Below are positions 10,431 through 20,990 of a DNA stretch of 64,000 nt, piece after piece (the stretch's first letter is position 1; every line of letters begins with the position of its first letter). Both the position numbers and the translations under genes were made by a program. The stretch comes from Prorocentrum cordatum (Eukaryota; Sar; Dinophyceae; Prorocentrales; Prorocentraceae), in NCBI GenBank assembly GCA_963575745.1, contig CAUYUJ010002080.1:288549-352548 (forward strand). The letters are read 5' to 3'. The notes under the pieces are model-generated. The model saw nothing but the letters and a program-made list of their open reading frames with translations. It did not search any database and was not told the origin of the DNA.

Positions 10431-11150
10431 GGAAGAGGAGGAGGATGCAGGACGAGAAAGAGAAGGAGGAAGAAGAGGAGGCAGAGTGGAAACAGGACGA
10501 TGAGGAGGAGGAGGAGGAGGAGGAGGAGGAGGAGGAGGAGGAATGCCCTGGGAGGCCCCAGGAGGTCCCGGGAGGCCCAGGAGGCTCCAGGAGGCCCCAA
10601 GAGGCCCAGGAGGCCCCAGGAGGAGGCAGGAGGCCTCAGGAGGAGGCTGTCTCACGCTGCCGCTCTCTCCAAGACGAGGACCCAACACCACAGGATGGTT
10701 GGGAAACAAACATGAGAAAAAGAGGGAGAACAAGAAGCGAACGCCCGCTGGCCCCGCTGTGGGGGGCATCGGCCGCGGGGGCGTGGAGAATTGGGAAAGG
10801 GAGATGGAGTGCCCTCTGGCCCGCTGGCCCCGCCAGTGTGCCTCGGCTGCTCCCCGGCCTCGGCCGCCCCGCCGCGGGCTCCCTGTCGAGAAAGAGAGAG
10901 AGGGAGAGAGCGAGCGAGACAGGGGCAGAGAGAGCGCGGAGACGGGGAGAGGAGGCAGGGAGGCGGGGGGACAGGGACAGGGCCAGAGAGGGAGAGAGAG
11001 TGAGAGGCAGAGGCAGAAGGACAGAAGGAGAGGCAGCGGGAGACAGACAGACAGAGAAAGAGGGGGAAACAGAGAGAGAGAGAGAGACACACACACACAC
11101 ACAGAGGGACGGGAGGTAAACAGAGAAAGAGAGAGAGAGGGAGATTCAAC
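10425..11150. repeat. Purine-rich strand: GGA tract, GGAGGCCCC minisatellite, GA/CA tract
   Basis: (GGA)n at 10500-10545 is followed by 9-10 bp units GGAGGCCCCA (10548-10650). After a unique middle part come GAGAGA and CACACA at 10890-11150. Near 10676-10716 is a ~38-bp segment (ACCACAGGATGGTTGGGA) that recurs inverted near 12588-12635. Open frames on both strands are low complexity. Confidence 0.8.
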
Positions 11151-11370
11151 AAAAACGTTGCCTGCCCGCGAGGCTGCGCGTCGCCGCTGCCCAGCTCGGT
11201 CCGCCAAGGGGCATGAGGGGGGTCGTCCTCGCATTCCCGCATTTGTCCTATTCGCCGTCCTCTCGCTCCTTTCCGCGTCGTCCAACTCGTCTCACTTCGC
11301 ATCCTTTTCCCCGTGCCGATACTGCTGCCCTTGCCTCGCTTTCAACCGTTTGGGGCTCCTGGGAGGGCCT

Positions 11371-11463
11371 CGCCGCCACGTGGATACGCATCGACATCCT
11401 GGTCAGAACCCACCCTCAGAGAGGTCTGGGGAGTAGCGGTATAGGTATCATTTGGTTTCCCAG
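11371..11463. repeat. Dispersed repeat, copy 1
   Basis: ATCCTGGTCAGAAC, AGAGAGGTC, GAGTAGCGGTAT and TTTGG-TTCCCAG match 39583-39679 in the same order and orientation. Both copies are followed by pyrimidine-rich sequence. No coding capacity is seen. Confidence 0.7.
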
Positions 11464-11792
11464 CCCTCACATCCCACCTTCCTGTTCCTCCTTCCCCAGT
11501 CTTCCTGACGACAGCAGGAAAGTGAGTGTCACGTGCGCCCACTCCTGCCCGCGCAGGCGCGCCGAAGTTTCGCTGGCGTGGCCAATCAGCTCCAGGAGAA
11601 TACTTCTTGAGGTTGCTGATGTGAACTTCGGGGCCCTCTCTGCTTCTCTCTCTCTCTCTCTCTGTTTCGTCCGCCTTTCCGTCCTGCCTCTCCGTCCCTC
11701 TCCTCGTCCTCGTCCTCGCTTCCTGCCCTCTGGCCGCCCACTATGTAATTCCCCCCTCGACCCCCCCCCATCTCCCCTTCCTCCCCCCATCC

Positions 11793-12215
11793 TACATCGT
11801 CGTCGACGACGACGGCGACGACGAGCCTCACAGCGACGACGAAGACCGTGACGACGATGACGACGACCCCGACGACAGCGACGCCTTCCTCGACCTCGCC
11901 GTCAACGACGACGTCGAAGACGACGACCCTCAACGCGGCGACGTCGGGGGGGCGGAGGTCTCGGGCGGCGCCGCCGCGCCCGCGCCCCTGGCAGCGCCGG
12001 CGACGCCCGCGCCCGCGTCGCGGGGGTCGGCCCCGCCCCGCGCGGGGAGGCCGCTGGGCGACACCGCCGCCGCCGCCGTCGTCGGAGCCGTCTCGGCGCG
12101 CCGCGGGATGGGTCGCTCCGTGGGCTTGGCATCGCTCGGGCGTGTGCATTTGTTTTTCGGCAAGCACCATCGATCAGAGCCCCGAATCATCAGGGATAAT
12201 TCGGGTCAGGGCTAA
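11793..12215 (+). other. Open frame with Asp-rich N-part, possible exon
   Basis: One plus frame is open for about 140 codons without an early ATG, ending at TAA 12213-12215. It begins with an Asp/Glu-rich run (VVDDDGDDEPHSDDEDRD), passes an Ala/Pro-rich linker, and ends with SVGLASLGRVHLFFGKHH. A pyrimidine-rich tract precedes it (11740-11792), which could serve as an acceptor. Its last bases enter the 113-bp repeat below. GAC triplet expansion could also keep this frame open, so coding status is uncertain. Confidence 0.3.
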
Positions 12216-12402
12216 CTCGGGTTCGTTTTTCGGGATTCCGAACCCGAGTTATCCCGGACCCGAGTTACCCCGGATATTTCGGGCGTCCAGAGCCCCGAAT
12301 CATCAGGGGTAACTCGGGTCAGGGCTAACTCGGGTTCGTTTTTCGGGAACCCAAACCCGAGTTACCCTGGACCCGAGTTACCCCGGATAACTCGGGCGTC
12401 CA
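12177..12402. repeat. 113-bp tandem repeat (two copies) with internal hairpins
   Basis: The unit starting GAGCCCCGAATCATCAGGG occurs at 12177 and again at 12290. In copy 1, TAACTCGGGTTCG (12213-12225) pairs perfectly with CGAACCCGAGTTA (12239-12251) across a 13-nt loop. Copy 2 keeps a shorter stem. Further AACTCGGG/CCCGAGTT motifs could form alternative stems. Confidence 0.9.
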
Positions 12403-12694
12403 AATCGAGGAGCACTTGTGAGGTTACCGTGCGAACAAATGCACGCACGGCGCGAAACAGTGCACGGGGACAGGACGTCCGAGCGATGGCGAGCCAGGGA
12501 GGCGGGCCATCCGCCTCCCGCTCGCGACGGCGCAGGAGTGGAGGGAAGGAAGCGGCGCAGACGTGGGGGCCGTCTGTCGGATGGTTTGTTCCCAACCATC
12601 CTGTGGTGTGGGGTCCTCGTTTTGAGGAGAGGGTCCCCGCGTTCCTCCCCCCTCCTCCTCCTCCCCCCTCCTCGTCCCTCCCTGCGTTTCACCC

Positions 12695-13240
12695 ACCCAG
12701 TACAGCGCTTCGTGGCCCCATAGGGAGCTCCACCGAAGCCCCCAGTGCCACCGTCCGCATGCATCCCGAAACACTGAGTTTGGCTTTTTCACGCACCCAG
12801 CACAGCGCTCCGTGGCCCCATTGGGAGCTCCACCGAAGCCCCCAGTGCCACCGTCCGCATGCGTCCCGAAACACCCAATTTGGCATTTTCACCCACCCAG
12901 CACAGCACGCCGTGGCCCCATGGGGAGCTCCACCGAAGCCCCCAGTGCCACCGTCCGCGTGCGTCACACACACACACACACACACACACACTTACTTTGG
13001 CATTTTCACCCACCCAGCACAGCGTTTCGTGACCCCATAGGGAGCTCCACCGAAGCCCCCAGTGCCACCGTCCGCATGCGTCCCGAAACACCCAATTTGA
13101 CATTTTCACCCACCCAGTACAGCGCTGCGTGGCCCCATGGGGAGCTCCACCGAAGCCCCCAGTGCCACCGTCCGCGTGCGTCACACAAACACACACACCC
13201 AATTTGGCATTATCACGCACCCAGTACAGCGTTTCGCTGC
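12695..13240. repeat. Tandem array with 100-bp period
   Basis: GGGAGCTCCACCGAAGCCCC starts at 12723, 12823, 12923, 13040 and 13140. The spacing is exactly 100 bp except where a CA microsatellite (12965-12991) expands one unit to 117. Units also share CACCCACCCAG-ACAGCGC and CCGTCCGCATGCGTCCCG. Identity between copies is high. Diverged relatives reappear at 14030-14225. Open frames are repeats, not proteins. Confidence 0.95.
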
Positions 13241-13263
13241 GGCAAGTGGGTGCGTAGAGGAGG

Positions 13264-13590
<327 letters not shown>

Positions 13591-14029
13591 GAGGCAGGAT
13601 GGGTGTGTGTGTGTGCGTTGGAGACGGAGGCGATGGAGCACTCTGTGTTGCGTTGGAGACAGAGGCTGCGGAGTACTCGGTGTGCGTCGGAGACGGAGGG
13701 TGTGAAGTAGAGGGTGTTGTTTTAGTGGGGCGTGGGCGTTGGAAAGGCAGGTGGGGCGGGCGGCGGCGGGCGGCGGGCGGGTTCGGGTCTTCAACGCAAC
13801 CATTCAGGACACTGTCTTGGAGAGAAAGAGGCTGTGAAGTAGTGGGCTGTGTTGGAGACCGACGCGCCCCTGCGGGGGGGCGCCGTCCGTGGACAGCACC
13901 TTCGGCTCCACGGACTTCGGACGCATTTTGCGTGACCGGCGCGGGGACAGCACCCCGGGGCCGCAGGCCCAAATTGTATGGGCTTGCATGACATGAATTC
14001 CGCAGCGCCGCTACCGCGGCAAGCAAGCC

Positions 14030-14225
14030 CCATAGGGAGCTCCACCGAACACCGAAGCCCCCAGTCGGACCGCCCGCCTTCGTCCCACACGCCCAATTTG
14101 GCCCCAGTACAGCCGTTCGTGGCCCCACACGGGGCTCCACCGACGGCCCCAGTGCTACCGCCCACATGCCTTCCCCCCATGCAGTGCAGCGCTTCGTGGC
14201 CCCATGGGGAGCTTCACCGAAGAAG
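14030..14225. repeat. Diverged copies of the 100-bp unit
   Basis: Two to three units with GGGAGCTCCACCGAA, CCCAGT, CCGCCC, CCCAATTTGG and CAGTACAGC-TTCGTGGCCCC. They are clearly related to 12695-13240 but more diverged, and separated from it by the GAT/GAC tract. Confidence 0.85.
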
Positions 14226-14282
14226 ATATTCACAATTGCGGTACCCACATCTACACATGGTTGGGTCCTTCGCCAGGATAAT

Positions 14283-14495
14283 GATTCATTGTTTTGCCGA
14301 TCGGCACGGGCCCCAAACCCCCCCCTCCCCCACCATGGAGTAGATCTTGGCTGTTTTTTGGCGCCTATTCCAGGCAGGTGGAGGCTCCCCCAGAGGCCGC
14401 ACTATTGCAAACAGTCGCATTAAGCAGAGGTCCACAGCCAGACCCCCCCTCCCCCCCCTTCCGCCCAATGTCGAAAGGCCGAATAAGAAAACGCT
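14283..14495. repeat. ~220-bp dispersed repeat, copy 1
   Basis: Matches 43095-43320 in order and orientation: GATTCATTGT-TTGCC, ATCGGC, GGAGTAGATCTTGGCTGTTT, GGCGCCT, CAGGTGGAG, GCAAACAGTCGC, AAGCAGAGGTCC, CAGACCCCCCC and CCAATGTCGAAA-GCCGA. No coding capacity is evident. A non-autonomous mobile element is possible, but no terminal repeats were found. Confidence 0.8.
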
Positions 14496-14598
14496 CACAA
14501 GTGAGAGGGCGAGGGCCTTCTCAGAAGGCGGCGGGAATTCTCAGAAGCCCTCGCGCCTTCTGGGAGGTTTGTCGTGTATTCGGGGCACGCTTAGAACA

Positions 14599-14637
14599 CT
14601 TCTCAGAAGGCTCGGGACTTCCGAGCCTTCTGAGAAG
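14599..14637. repeat. 17-bp-stem perfect hairpin
   Basis: CTTCTCAGAAGGCTCGG (14599-14615) and its exact reverse complement (14621-14637) flank GACTT. Related CCTTCTCAGAAGG palindromes occur nearby at about 14517-14530 and 14630-14655, so this is a small palindrome cluster. Confidence 0.9.
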
Positions 14638-14659
14638 GCCCGCCCCTTCTCAGTTCCCC

Positions 14660-15559
14660 CCCGGGCTCGCCGCCGGCTCTGGCCAGCGAAAAGGGCGGGC
14701 GTTCGGGCAGATCGTTTTTGCCACGTGTTTGGCTCCTGGGGCCGTGGCCAGGTCTCGGAACCTTGAAAACGACAGGCCTGGGCGACAGATTGCACCAGAT
14801 GGACCCTGGCAGGGGTCCGGGGACGGATTCTGAGCGGATTTGGCTTCCCCCCCCTGATCCGTTTCTTGGGGCCCCAAATCCAACCAGTTGAGGCCCCCTG
14901 GCCGCCTCCAACTTTCGGCTTCAGGCGTCGGCGTCTGCAAGACTTCGTCGGCTACGGCGCGCAGCTCTTGGCGTGAACCCCGGCAGTGGTTAGGGCACCA
15001 TCATGCCGCAGCGCTGGACTTCCAAGTGGTCTCAACGACCGTATTAATCGCGAGACTTGGATGTTACATTATGAGGAGGACTTTCCCCGCATCATGTTAC
15101 TTGGCCCGGTGGCGACTACCTTGATACAATAGGACAGATTGTGTGTCGAACAGCCGAGCCAAGATTGGGTCAGTACCGCACCGTTGTGGAATATTACAAC
15201 ACCCACAGGTTGATGCGGCGGCGTTCGACCCGTGTCGGTTGGGTGCCAATCGCCCACGACGTTTCCCATCCAAGGTGCCCTCCGGCCGTCGCCAATACAC
15301 CACATAATCATGTTCACACCAGTGTCACGCTCAGGACCTCGGTGGGCAGATCGGCCACTTTCTTAGTCGAATCTTTCCCAGTCGCAGGTTCACGAGTCGG
15401 CGGCCCCCTGCTCTCATCTTAGGAGGTGGGCGACTGGTCCTTGCGGAGAGGTCTTTGATGGGAGCGCGGGGCTCCGAACAAAATTGTTGTCGCTTCGCGA
15501 ATCCCCACCAGCCCATCCAGAAACGATGCCCAGAGGAATTGCCTCGATCAGAGAAGTGG
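14660..15559. other. Spacer, no gene seen
   Basis: Unique-looking sequence without recognisable protein family, simple repeat or RNA gene. A 35-bp segment near 15510 recurs from about 6824. Confidence 0.45.
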
Positions 15560-16345
15560 GCAGCACACAGAGGAAGCCATTATGAGACATCTTGGGATAT
15601 CTTGAGCCATCTTGGAGGTCATTTTGGGCTCTCCCAGACGCTCTTGGAGTCATCTTAATCCGTGCCCCCCCCCAAGAGGCCTCCATGTGGCTAAAACCTG
15701 TGTAGAATCAATGATTAGGCATTCTCGCCGAGGCCTCTTGGAGCATCTTGGGTGCATCTGGGGGGGCTCTTGGGGCCTCTTGGGGGTCTCTTGGGGGCCT
15801 CCGGGGGGCCTCTTGGGGGCCTCTTGGGGCCATTTTGGGGCCATCTTGGGACCTCTTGGGGCTTCCTGGGCGCTTCTTGGGGCCATCTTGGAGGAGATCG
15901 ATCAAACAAGAGGGGGGGTTCAATTAGCGCCCCCCCTCGGAAGCCCCTAAAATCGCCTCTTGGACCCCTCTTGGAACGCTCTTGGAGTGCTCTTGGGCGC
16001 TCTTGGGGCCGTCTTGGGGCTCTTTTGGGGCTCTCTTGGGGCCCTCTTGGGCCATCTTGGAACCATCTCCAGGCCTCGGATGGCCATCGGAAGCGAAAAG
16101 GCGAGAAAGCAAAAATCATTGATTTTCCTTAGGTTTTGGGACGATTTTGGCCTCTTCGGGGCCTCCTTGGGGAGCTGTTTGGCCACTTGGAGTTATCTTG
16201 GGGCCGTCTTTGGGCTTCTTGGAACCATCTTAGGAGCCATCTCGAGCGATCTTGCGCTATCTTGAGCCATCTTGGAGCTCATCTTGGGTTCTCTGAGGCG
16301 CTCTTGGAGCCGTCTTGGGCCATCTGGGACGCTCTAACTACCCGC
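15560..16345. repeat. TCTTGGGGCC minisatellite field
   Basis: Imperfect 10-20 bp units of the type CTCTTGGGGCCATCTTGG run through most of the region, interrupted by two or three unique stretches (15880-15950, 16080-16140). Open frames (Leu/Gly/Trp-rich plus, Pro-rich minus) are repeat-driven. Confidence 0.85.
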
Positions 16346-16428
16346 GGCCCCCCCCGTCCAGGTCCAGGGGAGGGGGTAGGGGGAGGGGTAAACCCCTCCC
16401 CAAGGGGGAAGAGGGAGGGGTGGAAGAG
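16344..16428 (+). repeat. Dispersed G/C-run repeat, inverted partner of 7175-7254
   Basis: The reverse complement of 7175-7254 aligns over nearly the whole length, including the GGGGTAAACCCC centre and the GTCCAGGTCCA edge. Confidence 0.8.
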
Positions 16429-17359
16429 GATCTGCTCTAGACCACCTACGCCCAGAGGGCTGGTGGGAATTCACGAGTCGGCCCAGATGCTCGCCGAGAG
16501 CTCGAGCGCTGGGAGGGGGCAGTGGCGCCGCCGCCGCCGCCAGCAGACATACGGGCAAGATTCGGGCTCGGCCAACGCCCTCGTACGCTTCGGTTCTCGA
16601 CTCGCACGTCTGGTGCCCAAACCGCCGCCGGGGCCCAAACTAAAAAAACCCAGACCCCCTCGCGTCGTGAAAGGCTCATGACGAGAGGTTTTCCGTTGGC
16701 TTCGGCTTCCAGGGGCCTTCGCCCGGCCCCGGGACCGGCGAAAACGGCTCCGGATGAGAAACCAGTCCCGGGGAATGGGTCCAGACCTTTGGGGACCGAC
16801 GTTGTGCAAAAATCACGAAGTCGGGGGCTTGGGAACCCGGCATCCAATGCACCGACCGCGAAACGACACCCAGAGTGCCCAGGCTGCCGCAGTAGCCGCA
16901 GCAGCCAGGATCCGCGACGCATTCACGTCGCGGGGAAATGCGCATTCCTACTGGGCCTCGAGTCACCGCGCTCTTGCTTGGCTGCGTCAGTGACCCGCCA
17001 CGCGATTGAGCTCACTCTGATCACATTCGTGAGCGATCCAGTGTACCGATGGTTCGACGAACCTGTCAGAGCAGGTCATGAGCGCCGCGCCAGCCAGCGC
17101 GGGGCCATTCTCTGCGAGTCTCGAACGCAGCAGGTTCACGATCCCGCGGCAGGCATCCTTGGACCCCGGGTGCGACCTGACAGCGACGGGGCCCCACCAG
17201 ATCGCGGTCGCGTCGACGACCCAGCTCCAGCACCAATGCGTTTCGATTTTTTGTCGGCGACGGGCCGCCGCCACCACCTGATCCCGCTGCCCCACGGCGG
17301 CCGAGAGCATTTCGACCACAACCACGAGTCTTGGACGCTGCCATTGGGCACGCTCCAAA

Positions 17360-18392
17360 GGAATGGACGAGCTCTTCCGGCACGTTGAGCTCGCGCTTGC
17401 TACGCACAGGCGGCGCACCGCATATACCACGATATTCGTAAGTTACATATCCGCTGGCGGCGCGAAGCACAGGGCACATGGAGCGTGCATTGATCGCCGC
17501 CCGACGCCCGCGCTCAGTCATCCAAGTTGTCGCAGGCATGATCGACGCTTGCCGCGAGTGCTCGGCTCGGCGAGACCGTCGCTTGAGTTGGTCGCGGTCC
17601 CCGACCAGACAGCGGAGGGAGACTCCTTCTTCTTTCCCCAGTGCCCCGTCTGGCACATGGACGGCTGCCCGAGGGAGATGCCAGTGGCGCGGGGCATCCA
17701 AGCCCCGAGCGCTTGTGATCAACCGTCCTTTCATTGTGGGTCTCTCCGGACCCTTTCAAACTTTGGTTGCGGACGGTGAGCGAGATATTCTTCGAGCTGA
17801 AGCGAAGCCGATCTTCGCCGGCCGGACATCGTGGTCCGAGTGCGAGCCCCAGATCATCATGCGCGCATGAATGAGCGGCGTGGCGCCGTCTTCCGACGCG
17901 CCGCGCGTTAACCTGAACGACGAACAATCTCGGCGCGCAGGTTCGCGCGTCACCGGGCCGGATTTTTTTGTCCGAGGCAGCCCGTGCACACTCGTTGACG
18001 CGGCGCGGAGGCGCCGCCCCGTTCGCCGCGAGGTGTGGCCGACGGCCCAGGCCATTGCCAGGCGTGCTGGCACCTTGCCAACAAAGCCGGCGCGGTTGGC
18101 GCGTCTTGTTGACTACAAGAGATAGCGTTGCAGCGGATCGTAGAGGCATCGGCCAATTCTCGAATCAGACGCGCCTCGAGGACCCTCGCCACAGTCCCCT
18201 GGAAGACCCTGGGCACATGCTAGAAGAGCTCTTCGATTTCTGTCGAGGCCCATCCACCGCGGACGCGAGCGGCTGGAGTGGGCCAGCAGCCGCCCCCGAG
18301 ATGGGTGCTCAACGTGGCGCTCTGACCGTCGGCCGCGCAGGCGCCGAGCACTTACGCCGCCTGCGCGAGGGTTCGCGGGCTTCGGGGGGCTA
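17360..18392 (+). pseudogene. Copia-like integrase remnant
   Basis: Integrase inserts element cDNA into host DNA. The zinc-binding/core transition is visible as VVAGMIDACRECSARRDR (frame at 17478), the core as VGLSGPFQTLVADGERDI (about 17735-17785), and the C-terminal DNA-binding part as EELFDFCRGPSTADASGWSG (about 18220-18285), each in a different frame. Later words RGFAGFGGLVYGVAKTD and HWSGLVDVGATS continue the C-terminal region. In-frame stops occur, for example TAG at 18122-18124. The catalytic D,D,E triad cannot be followed through the broken frames. I infer an inactivated integrase. Residual similarity is confined to short blocks. Confidence 0.65.
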
Positions 18393-19299
18393 GTCTATGG
18401 CGTCGCCAAAACAGATTTGGGCGCCGCGCGGTCAAGCGCGGATAACATCCTCAGGTTTACGGCAAACACGCCACATTGGTCTGGCCTTGTCGACGTTGGC
18501 GCCACGAGCACGGCGACCGCCAAGTCGCCACCGGTTCACCAGTAAATCGCCGGGAACGCGTTCAATCTCACCAGCGTCGCGCACGTCCAAGCGCGCGGGA
18601 CGTGGACGTGGATCCCCCGTCGGCGACGAAAGCCAATGCGGACCTTTCCCGGCATGGTGGAGAAAAGGCCCGCGCGAGGTAGAGACCCGGTGGAGCGTCC
18701 AGGCAGTCGGCTCAGCCCCGTTGTGCTCATAGGCCCAGCTATGTCAAAATTGCGTTATCTACGACTTGCCAGTGAGAGCATTGGTGGCCGCTGCTCAAGA
18801 GATCTCGTGGACGACGACCCTCTAGTGGCGGGCGTGCCGGGTGGCAGTGCCGACTCTCCCAAGGCCGGCACGCGCCTCGACGAGTTCGCCCGCGACCGCG
18901 GCCGACTCTCAGCCGTCCAGGACGGGCCTCGCGAGGACTCGAGTGACGCACCTCGTCGACTCGACCTGGCGGGCGCCCCCGACGGCGGAACCACGGATCG
19001 CCAAGCGTGATGCCCCCATGGCAGGCGCAGTCAGCTGCGACGCCCTCCGGGAGGCCGCGCCGCAGCCCGCCCCGCCATATCCGCCGACTTCCACCCTGGT
19101 CTCCGACGCGCAGCTTCGCCGCCACGACTTTGCCTTCGACGCTGAGCCTCAAGCGCCATCGGGCGCCGTCGACTTCGGCGACCGCGGCGATGCCTGCGCG
19201 GAGATCCTGGCGCCCGATCACATGCACAAGCCCCACCTTTGACCGCCCTGCACTGGTGGCCACCGCGCACGGCTCAGCGCCAATGCTGCAGGGTCAAAG

Positions 19300-20060
19300 T
19301 AGGCCGCGATCGAGCGCGACGCCGACCGACTCACCCTTCAAGAATCCCAAAAGCGCGTTGCAGAAATTGCCGCGGCGGTGTTCGAGGAGCCCCAGGCTTG
19401 GGACGACCGCGATTGCTTCCCACGGACCGCGCCGAGGAGCCAGGAACATCTTGGATCGCAGGTGGGTGCGCAGCTGCGGGAGGGGACGGATCTCGCCTGG
19501 AAGGTGCAGATCATTCGCATGCGCTTGGCTGCGCGGTGTCTCATATACATCGACGCCGACCTCGTCGCCGCCCGCGCCTGCGCCTCACCGCGACTCTCAC
19601 AGCGAACGATCGTTACTGGGGCAGCCTGCGGGGGGCGCACGATCAGCGCATTGGACGTCAACAAAGCCATCCTCAAGGAAGCTGCCCACTAAGAACTCGC
19701 AGAAGCAACGGGCGTGGATCAGCGCGAAGGCAATTTCGGGTTTCCCCCTGTTGCCGTTGCAGTTCTCCGCTTGATCAAAGGCTGCGAGAATTTCGATCCA
19801 GCCTTCGAGGTCCATCACGTGGAGAAACCAGGCACTGGCTGCAAGGGCGCGCCGCGGCGGTGGTCCACGCAATTCACAGAGGCCACCGACGGCTCACCAG
19901 GTCGCCCCCGCAGTCCACGACCATAAGTTCATTGCCAGACGCCGCAGGGGCGAGTTTCATCTCCTAGCCACTATACCCGTCGACGACATCAGGGCGGCAG
20001 GAACATCATCAACAAATCAAAGCTTCGTAAGTGACGCGCGCGGGGGGGGGGGGGGCGCCA
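19300..20060 (+). pseudogene. Copia-like reverse transcriptase remnant
   Basis: The RT core is recognisable from WKVQIIRMRLAARCL through TISALDVNKAILKEAAH, then a stop at 19690-19692 in the motif A block. It continues as ELAEATGVDQREGNFGFPP, FDPAFEVHHVEKPGTGC and KGAPRRWSTQFTEATDG in the same frame. The catalytic motif C is present in another frame as TIPVDDIRAAGTSS at about 19970-20012, where the usual residue before VDD is replaced by Pro. The enzyme would copy element RNA into cDNA in cytoplasmic particles, but stops and frame changes make this copy non-functional. Confidence 0.7.
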
Positions 20061-20985
20061 CCAATGGCGCGGGCGAGCTGGGCATCTCCCAGAGGTCTCA
20101 CGCGCTGTGGGGTCCGACGTTCGCCCCCTATAAGTGATCGCGGTTGCGAATTGGACTAGGCTGACCATTTGCCATATTTCTGGCCCGTCGGAGGTGCTTG
20201 CGCCCGATGCCCTCGTTGAGCTCTTCCTCAGAAAGGTTGCGGCTCCGGCGTTCACCCTCGTTGCGCGCGCTGACCTTCATGCATGCACGGTCGCGCTGCA
20301 ACGCCGCGCGGCGGCGCCCGCGCGCGACCACGTCGGCAATCTCACCGCGCTGGCTAGGCGCGCGCAAACAAACACATCGAAGACCCACTACCCAGCCATG
20401 AAACTCGCAGCTAGGCGCGAACTCCATTCCGGCGCGGCGTTCCTCAAAGGACAGTGGGGAGGTGCACGTGCCAGTCGCGCCTTGCGCGGCGCAGCGTTTC
20501 TGCGCATGGCCACCGCGTCTTCGACATCAGCGCCCGCATTCTTCACTGGCGCCATTCCCCGCCATCTTTGGGAATGGGCACAGGGCTTTTTAGACGGTGA
20601 CAAGACGCCCCATCGCGAGTTAGTTGATGGCTGCGACACGCCAATGGACCGCGGCCTGGCGCTCACCGCCGCGCTCCACGAGGCGGCGCATGGGCCGCGC
20701 GGCCCATGCGCCGCGCGTCGCCAGCTAGACGGGCAGCAGGCTCCAGCCGCGCAGCTCGAGCCTGGGCGCCGTCGCTGCCGCGGCGGCCACTGGGCCGGCG
20801 CCTCTGGCAGAGCAGTCACCTTAGCCGCATCTCCTGCGGATTCGAGTCTCCCTGTGCCGAGGCCAGCAATCGGCCTCGAGCTGGGCGGGCACCCGCGACG
20901 CTATGGCGGATGGACTCGCGATGGGCTCCGTCGACCGCGCAGCGCGCCATTCTGCCTCCAGCGGGCGCTGCAGGATTGACCGATT
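20061..20985 (+). pseudogene. Copia-like RNase H and C-terminal remnant
   Basis: After motif C a TRCGVRRSPPISDRGCELD block (about 20098-20152) precedes CTVALQRRAAAPARDHVGN (20286-20340) and LHSGAAFLKGQWGGARASR (about 20421-20476). The last corresponds to the RNase H strand where an HSDA sequence is expected, so the Asp is changed to Gly. RALRGAAFLRMA and MDRGLALTAALHEAAHGPRG follow. The end is WAGTRDAMADGLAMGSVDRA at about 20882-20940, matching the conserved W-TRD-ADG-TKG-VDR tail of copia polyproteins. Frames shift at least twice. The loss of the Asp and the frame breaks argue against activity. Confidence 0.7.
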
Positions 20986-20990
20986 GACCG

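Larger units (their letters stand above)
16960..20990 (+). mobile_element. Decayed Ty1/copia-like LTR-type retrotransposon
   Basis: Pol domains follow the copia order integrase, RT, RNase H on the plus strand, scattered over all three frames. Landmarks are QVHDPAAGIL before the integrase, MIDACRECSA, LSGPFQTLVADGERD, FDFCRGPSTADASGWSGPA, LDVNKAILKEAAH, EKPGTGCKGAPR, TIPVDDIRAAG, CTVALQRRAAAP and a final TRDAMADGLAMGSVDRAA. The arrangement and motifs are those I associate with dinoflagellate copia-like elements. No LTRs, primer-binding site or clear gag were found, and frames shift repeatedly, so the copy is dead. Sequence similarity searches were not possible, so the family call rests on motif recognition. 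Confidence 0.75.

Noticed and set aside
16522-17388. 288-codon open frame as a single host gene
   Set aside because: Its second half contains words of the copia polyprotein (QVHDPAAGIL) and the rest is low-information GC-rich sequence.
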